Of a stretch of DNA of 37,579 nt, positions 35,301 through 37,579 are shown one piece after another. The translations under genes were made by a program, and so were the position numbers. This stretch comes from Acidobacteriota bacterium (GTDB lineage: Bacteria > Acidobacteriota > DATKUA01 > JAFGBY01): NCBI GenBank assembly GCA_016932915.1, contig JAFGBY010000178.1:1-37579 (forward strand). Reading direction: 5' to 3'. Within the stretch, counting starts at the first letter, position 1; the number at the start of each line of letters is the position of its first letter. The notes below the pieces were generated by a model that was not told the DNA's origin, ran no database searches, and saw only the letters and a program-made list of their open reading frames with translations.

Positions 35301-36343
35301 TTTGGTTTCTTGGCATCTTCTGCTTTCTTTTTCAGTTGTGCGTAATATTCTTTTAATTGGGCTTGCTGCAAAGGAGTACCGAATACTCGTTCTCTTACAG
35401 TCTGTGCAAGCTGCACAATGTTTGCATCCGCTTCCTTATATATTTCCAGTTCAACAGATTCTTTACCGTTTACATGAGTAATTACTTCACGTTCTTTATG
35501 GCCCATATAAACGCGGCCGATATCTTTTAATCGAATTTCCGCTCCGTTTCTGGTTGATACAATGAGGTTTGCTATTTCATCAAGATTAGTGAAGAGGTTC
35601 AATGTGCGAACCATATATTCAGTGTCGCCTTCTTCCAGGTTTCCGCCGGCGAGGTTTATATTTTCTGCAGCAAGGCGCTGGTTTATCTGGTTGATATCGA
35701 GGCCGATGTTAGTAAGTTCCTTTTCGTTGAGGTCAATGATTATTTCTTCTTCAAGACCGCCCTTGACCTTTACTGCCGCAACTCCAGGAATTGCTTCAAG
35801 GTCACGCTTTAGGTCTTCTTCTGAAATTTCCCTTATAAGATAGAGATCTGTGGATTTTACTTCCGAGCTTTTCGGATAAAGGCCGAATCTCATGATTGGA
35901 TCAAGTGTGGGGTCGTACCTGAGAACAAGCGGTCTTTCTGCTCCATCCGGTTCGATGAACTGTTCCAGCAATTCACGGACATCCTGTGTAGCGGTGTTCA
36001 TATCCGTATCCCAGGTAAATTCAAGAATAATATCTGAAAGGCCGGCCTTGCTGATTGAACTGATTTCGGTTTTATTCCGGACTACTGCCAGGATTTGCTC
36101 AAGAGGACGTGAAATAAGACTTTCCACTTCCTCAGGCGCGGATCCCTCGAATTCAGTACGGATTGTCAGGGTAGGGTAGGATATATCGGGCATCAAGTTC
36201 AATGACAGTTTATTGTAAGAGAACCAGCCGAATACAATAATAGCTAGCGCTATCATTATTACTGCGACCGGACGTTCGGTTACCAACCGGTATTGGCCTT
36301 TTATTTCATGAAGAGCGCTTTTGTTCTTCTCTTTTTGACTCAT
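32342..36343 (-). CDS. Oversized RND transporter with about 270-residue membrane insertion
   Basis: 1333 residues against the usual 1020-1060. The RND frame is intact: TM1 (about 25-45), YPTLTIRTEFEGSAPEEVE, TM4 MLVDNSIVVLESI, TM10 GIVVNNAIVLVDYTN and a complete second half after 832. Two insertions explain the extra size. One is a Lys/Glu/Gln/Gly tract at about 335-373 in the first periplasmic loop just before TM2. The other occupies about 560-830, between TM6 and TM7, and contains hydrophobic stretches at 602-660 and 747-818 worth about five or six helices, with a soluble span of about 85 residues between them. It is 61 nt after the adaptor gene and is read with the smaller RND. No frameshift is evident. 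Confidence 0.9.
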   Translation of the reverse strand: MSQKEKNKSALHEIKGQYRLVTERPVAVIMIALAIIVFGWFSYNKLSLNLMPDISYPTLTIRTEFEGSAPEEVESLISRPLEQILAVVRNKTEISSISKAGLSDIILEFTWDTDMNTATQDVRELLEQFIEPDGAERPLVLRYDPTLDPIMRFGLYPKSSEVKSTDLYLIREISEEDLKRDLEAIPGVAAVKVKGGLEEEIIIDLNEKELTNIGLDINQINQRLAAENINLAGGNLEEGDTEYMVRTLNLFTNLDEIANLIVSTRNGAEIRLKDIGRVYMGHKEREVITHVNGKESVELEIYKEADANIVQLAQTVRERVFGTPLQQAQLKEYYAQLKKKAEDAKKPKTEKKEEKADSGQNQGRGNKQHTGKPDYIQAQLPENIDIALLSDQSTFIKQSIDEVKSTALFGGIFAIAVLFFFLRNGYSTFIIALSIPISVVATFAPMNIFSVTLNMMSLGGLALGIGMLVDNSIVVLESIYRCREEGDEVVASAIRGASEVGGAVTASTLTTISVFLPIVFVEGVAGQLFGDLSLTVVFSLIMSLIAALFFIPMLASRDFKKMSGTGKLTSPLLISKTHNFILELVPGWREENTDDNISFVNALKNTVLGVIGIILTFVEVFLKICLIFLSFAYLIFKFMLLPAVFILLIIYKIVMWVTRHKFSLWKTMTDIANSQGILPDHWLHNDDDEFKQSFIAVFIGNIFSAPFIRHVWQDLLSFTAWETAAISARNYGKTLGKKLDPDNNRFTKLFWIITLPLYPVVYSFISLTLVLNYFMQVFLKFSLLLLLTLILFGKNFVNLFIYFIRGILAILLFGFDKGFEAIRRSYPGFLRASIRNKKAVLASVVVLFAFTIFVILPGLGSELIPEVHQGEFNVEMRMPVGTPLESTDEHIKPMDEFINGLDGIDIRATVVGAEKTASTDSEEGEHTAKITVRLATHGNLAEKEEALVEMIRDRSKTIPQLETNISRPAIFSFKTPIEVEISGFNLDKLKNLSKAVVTEMEKIEGLYDVRSNIQPGNPEIQITYDRERLAKHGLDISVVAQTVRNKVLGYVPTKFNKEDRKIEIRVKVEEADRNTLDELAKLNIAPSSQVPIPLSAVADLNLEEGPAEIRRIEQQRSAVITANVSGLDLGTAAEQIMKHVRNIQIPSDFSVDISGQNKEMEISMRSLMMAMLLAIFLVYTVMAMLFESIIQPFIIILTIPLALIGVVLVLWIGGIPLSVVVGIGAIVLIGIVVNNAIVLVDYTNTLRKRGIPIIDAVVEAGSVRLRPILMTTATTVLGLLPMAMGLGEGAEIRTPMAWTIIAGLLSATLLTLVIIPTVYISVEGYLEKRKANK

Positions 36344-36404
36344 ACTACTTCTCTATCTTTTAATAGTTGTATTTACAGCTTTGAAACGATTAATGAAATC
36401 GTAC

Positions 36405-37508
36405 CTAGGATTTTTTACCGGGGATAATTTTAACCGGTGTTTTATCCTTCAATCCATACTGGCCGACGGTTATTATTTTATCGCCCGCCTTCAAGTTTTT
36501 ATTCAGGGCTTCTATATTTTCAGAATCCTGGAAACCTGTATCCAGAGTGATCTGGTTAGCGATTCCATCGCGGACAACAAATATTATAGACTGAATACCA
36601 TTATAAATAACCGCTTTTTTAGTGATGAGCAATGTATCTTTATGTGTATCAGTAATAATGTGGCATTTTACAAACATTCCAGGTCTGAGGTTTTTATCAT
36701 AATCCTGAAGGCCGACTGTTACCTTGACTGTGCCGCTGTCGGGATCGATGACGGGGCTGATTCGTTTGATGTATCCATAGTATGTTCTTTCTTTAAGAGC
36801 ATCGGAAGTTACTGTTGATTTCTGATTAAGCTTTATACCTGAGATATCTTTTTCAGGGATGTACACCTTGGTAATCAGGGTTTCCATATCGACTATTGAG
36901 AACAGTTTTGTGTTTACCGGTAAATAGTCTCCGTTTTTAATGTATCTAGAAGAGATAATCCCAGATATTGGAGCTTTGATATTAGTATAATTCAGCTGGA
37001 CTTTTGCTTTTTCCCAGTCAATTTTTGATTGCTCGTAGTTGTATTTTACCTGTTCGTATTCTTTTTCGCTGAGAAGTTTATCGCTGTACATCTTTGCCGA
37101 GCGGTCATACTCTCTCTGTGCTTTTTCATACGAAGATTTTGCTGAGGCTTCGCTCAACTTATAGTCCAGGTCTTCAATATTCGCCAGCACAGTACCGGCT
37201 TTTACGTACATACCTTCTTCAACATTAAGCTTAAGTATAATTCCGCTTACTTTGTTGTATACGTCTACGCTCTCTTCAGCTTCTATTGTGCTGTTATATA
37301 ACTGATAGGAAGAAATTTGTCCTTTAGTGATTGTGGTAATCTCTACCGGGATCTCATCCTTTTTTTCTTCTTCTTTTCCTGTTTCTTTGTTATCTGCTTT
37401 TTTTGCATCTTTATCGGCCTGAATTTTCTTCCCTTCCGTTTGTGAGCATCCAACGAAGAGGAGCGATATCAGAGCTAGTATCATAAATAAAGCCAATGTT
37501 CTTTTCAT
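36405..37508 (-). CDS. RND periplasmic adaptor (membrane fusion) lipoprotein
   Basis: 367 residues. Lipoprotein signal with FVGC, Cys21 as the lipid-attached residue, anchoring it to the inner membrane. A Lys/Glu/Asp linker (about 24-54) precedes lipoyl halves (VYNKVSGIILKLNVEEGMYVKAG and NIKAPISGIISSRYIKNGDYL), a short alpha-hairpin between them (SSYEKAQREYDRSAKMYSDKLL and EKEYEQVKYNYEQSKIDWEK), a beta-barrel (TLITKVYIPEKDIS...) and a membrane-proximal domain. It connects the RND pumps to an outer-membrane channel, which is not in this window. It begins the operon, with AAAGGAG 8 nt before its ATG. Confidence 0.92.
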   Translation of the reverse strand: MKRTLALFMILALISLLFVGCSQTEGKKIQADKDAKKADNKETGKEEEKKDEIPVEITTITKGQISSYQLYNSTIEAEESVDVYNKVSGIILKLNVEEGMYVKAGTVLANIEDLDYKLSEASAKSSYEKAQREYDRSAKMYSDKLLSEKEYEQVKYNYEQSKIDWEKAKVQLNYTNIKAPISGIISSRYIKNGDYLPVNTKLFSIVDMETLITKVYIPEKDISGIKLNQKSTVTSDALKERTYYGYIKRISPVIDPDSGTVKVTVGLQDYDKNLRPGMFVKCHIITDTHKDTLLITKKAVIYNGIQSIIFVVRDGIANQITLDTGFQDSENIEALNKNLKAGDKIITVGQYGLKDKTPVKIIPGKKS

Positions 37509-37534
37509 TGTTTAAGGTCTCCTTTACCTTCTAT

Positions 37535-37543
37535 ATTATATCA
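37535..37543 (-). promoter_or_regulatory. Possible extended -10 promoter of the RND operon
   Basis: Minus strand TGATATAAT (37543-37535): a TGn extended -10 with perfect TATAAT. No convincing -35 at the right distance. Start near 37528 gives a short leader with AAAGGAG before the adaptor ATG. Confidence 0.4.
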
Positions 37544-37579
37544 CCCTTTATTAACGAAGTATTTCAAAAAATGTTTCAA

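Noticed and set aside
32342-36343. Frameshift or fusion artefact as cause of the oversized RND
   Set aside because: The frame is continuous, both halves keep conserved RND motifs in correct order, and the insert is a coherent membrane-protein sequence.
1-37579. CRISPR array, tRNA, rRNA, insertion sequence or prophage
   Set aside because: I saw no regularly spaced direct repeats, no tRNA cloverleaf with CCA end, no rRNA signatures, and no transposase, integrase or phage structural gene.

Overview
The window looks like chromosome from a diderm (LPS-making), probably anaerobic, uncultured bacterium. LpxC, paired RND exporters with a lipoprotein adaptor, a DUF481-type outer-membrane protein and a PilB/PilT/PilC motor show an outer membrane. 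Two multiheme c-type cytochromes with a membrane cytochrome b, an oxygen-sensitive Fe-S dehydratase pair and a ferredoxin-domain DUF362 protein suggest anaerobic respiration. No 16S rRNA, tRNA or CRISPR array is visible and I cannot assign a phylum.

Layout. 1-1441 (minus): the 5' end of rimO and all of asnS, in GC-rich sequence. 1442-3988: an accessory patch with two AT-rich orphan genes, one small secreted protein, and two clusters of several classes of short palindromic dispersed repeats. 3989-7924 (minus): a four-gene operon, arsR - heptaheme cytochrome - cytochrome b - octaheme cytochrome, in which every junction is a 4-nt ATGA overlap. 8198-11482 (plus): a sodium/amino-acid symporter followed by the large and small subunits of a LeuCD/homoaconitase-family dehydratase. 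11556-15641 (minus): type IV pilus motor pilB-pilT-pilC. 15915-19745 (plus): polA and lpxC. 19742-21482 (minus): a DUF362/ferredoxin protein and a small PH-like membrane protein. 21606-23078 (plus): a TPR lipoprotein-like/secreted protein and a HAD phosphatase. 23075-24453 (minus): a small unknown and a CPBP protease. 24728-28104 (plus): a serine-type operon (class V aminotransferase, short SerA, DUF1015). 28259-29068 (plus): DUF481-like outer-membrane protein. 29141-37508 (minus): RND export operon (adaptor, a 1333-residue RND, a 1060-residue RND).

How it works together. The cytochrome operon is the most promising candidate for a little-described system. A b-type quinol oxidase subunit would pass electrons to an anchored heptaheme relay and then to a membrane-anchored octaheme protein whose core resembles octaheme tetrathionate reductase. 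It is controlled by an ArsR-family regulator that lacks the usual metal site but has three cysteines, and its promoter carries an ATTC-N7-GAAT palindrome like that of persulfide-sensing SqrR/BigR. The second oddity is the 1333-residue RND protein, which has about 270 residues with about five to six extra predicted membrane helices where the family normally has a short cytoplasmic connection between TM6 and TM7. The dehydratase pair has a substrate loop matching neither isopropylmalate isomerase nor homoaconitase, so its substrate is open. The remaining genes are mostly ordinary housekeeping or envelope functions.
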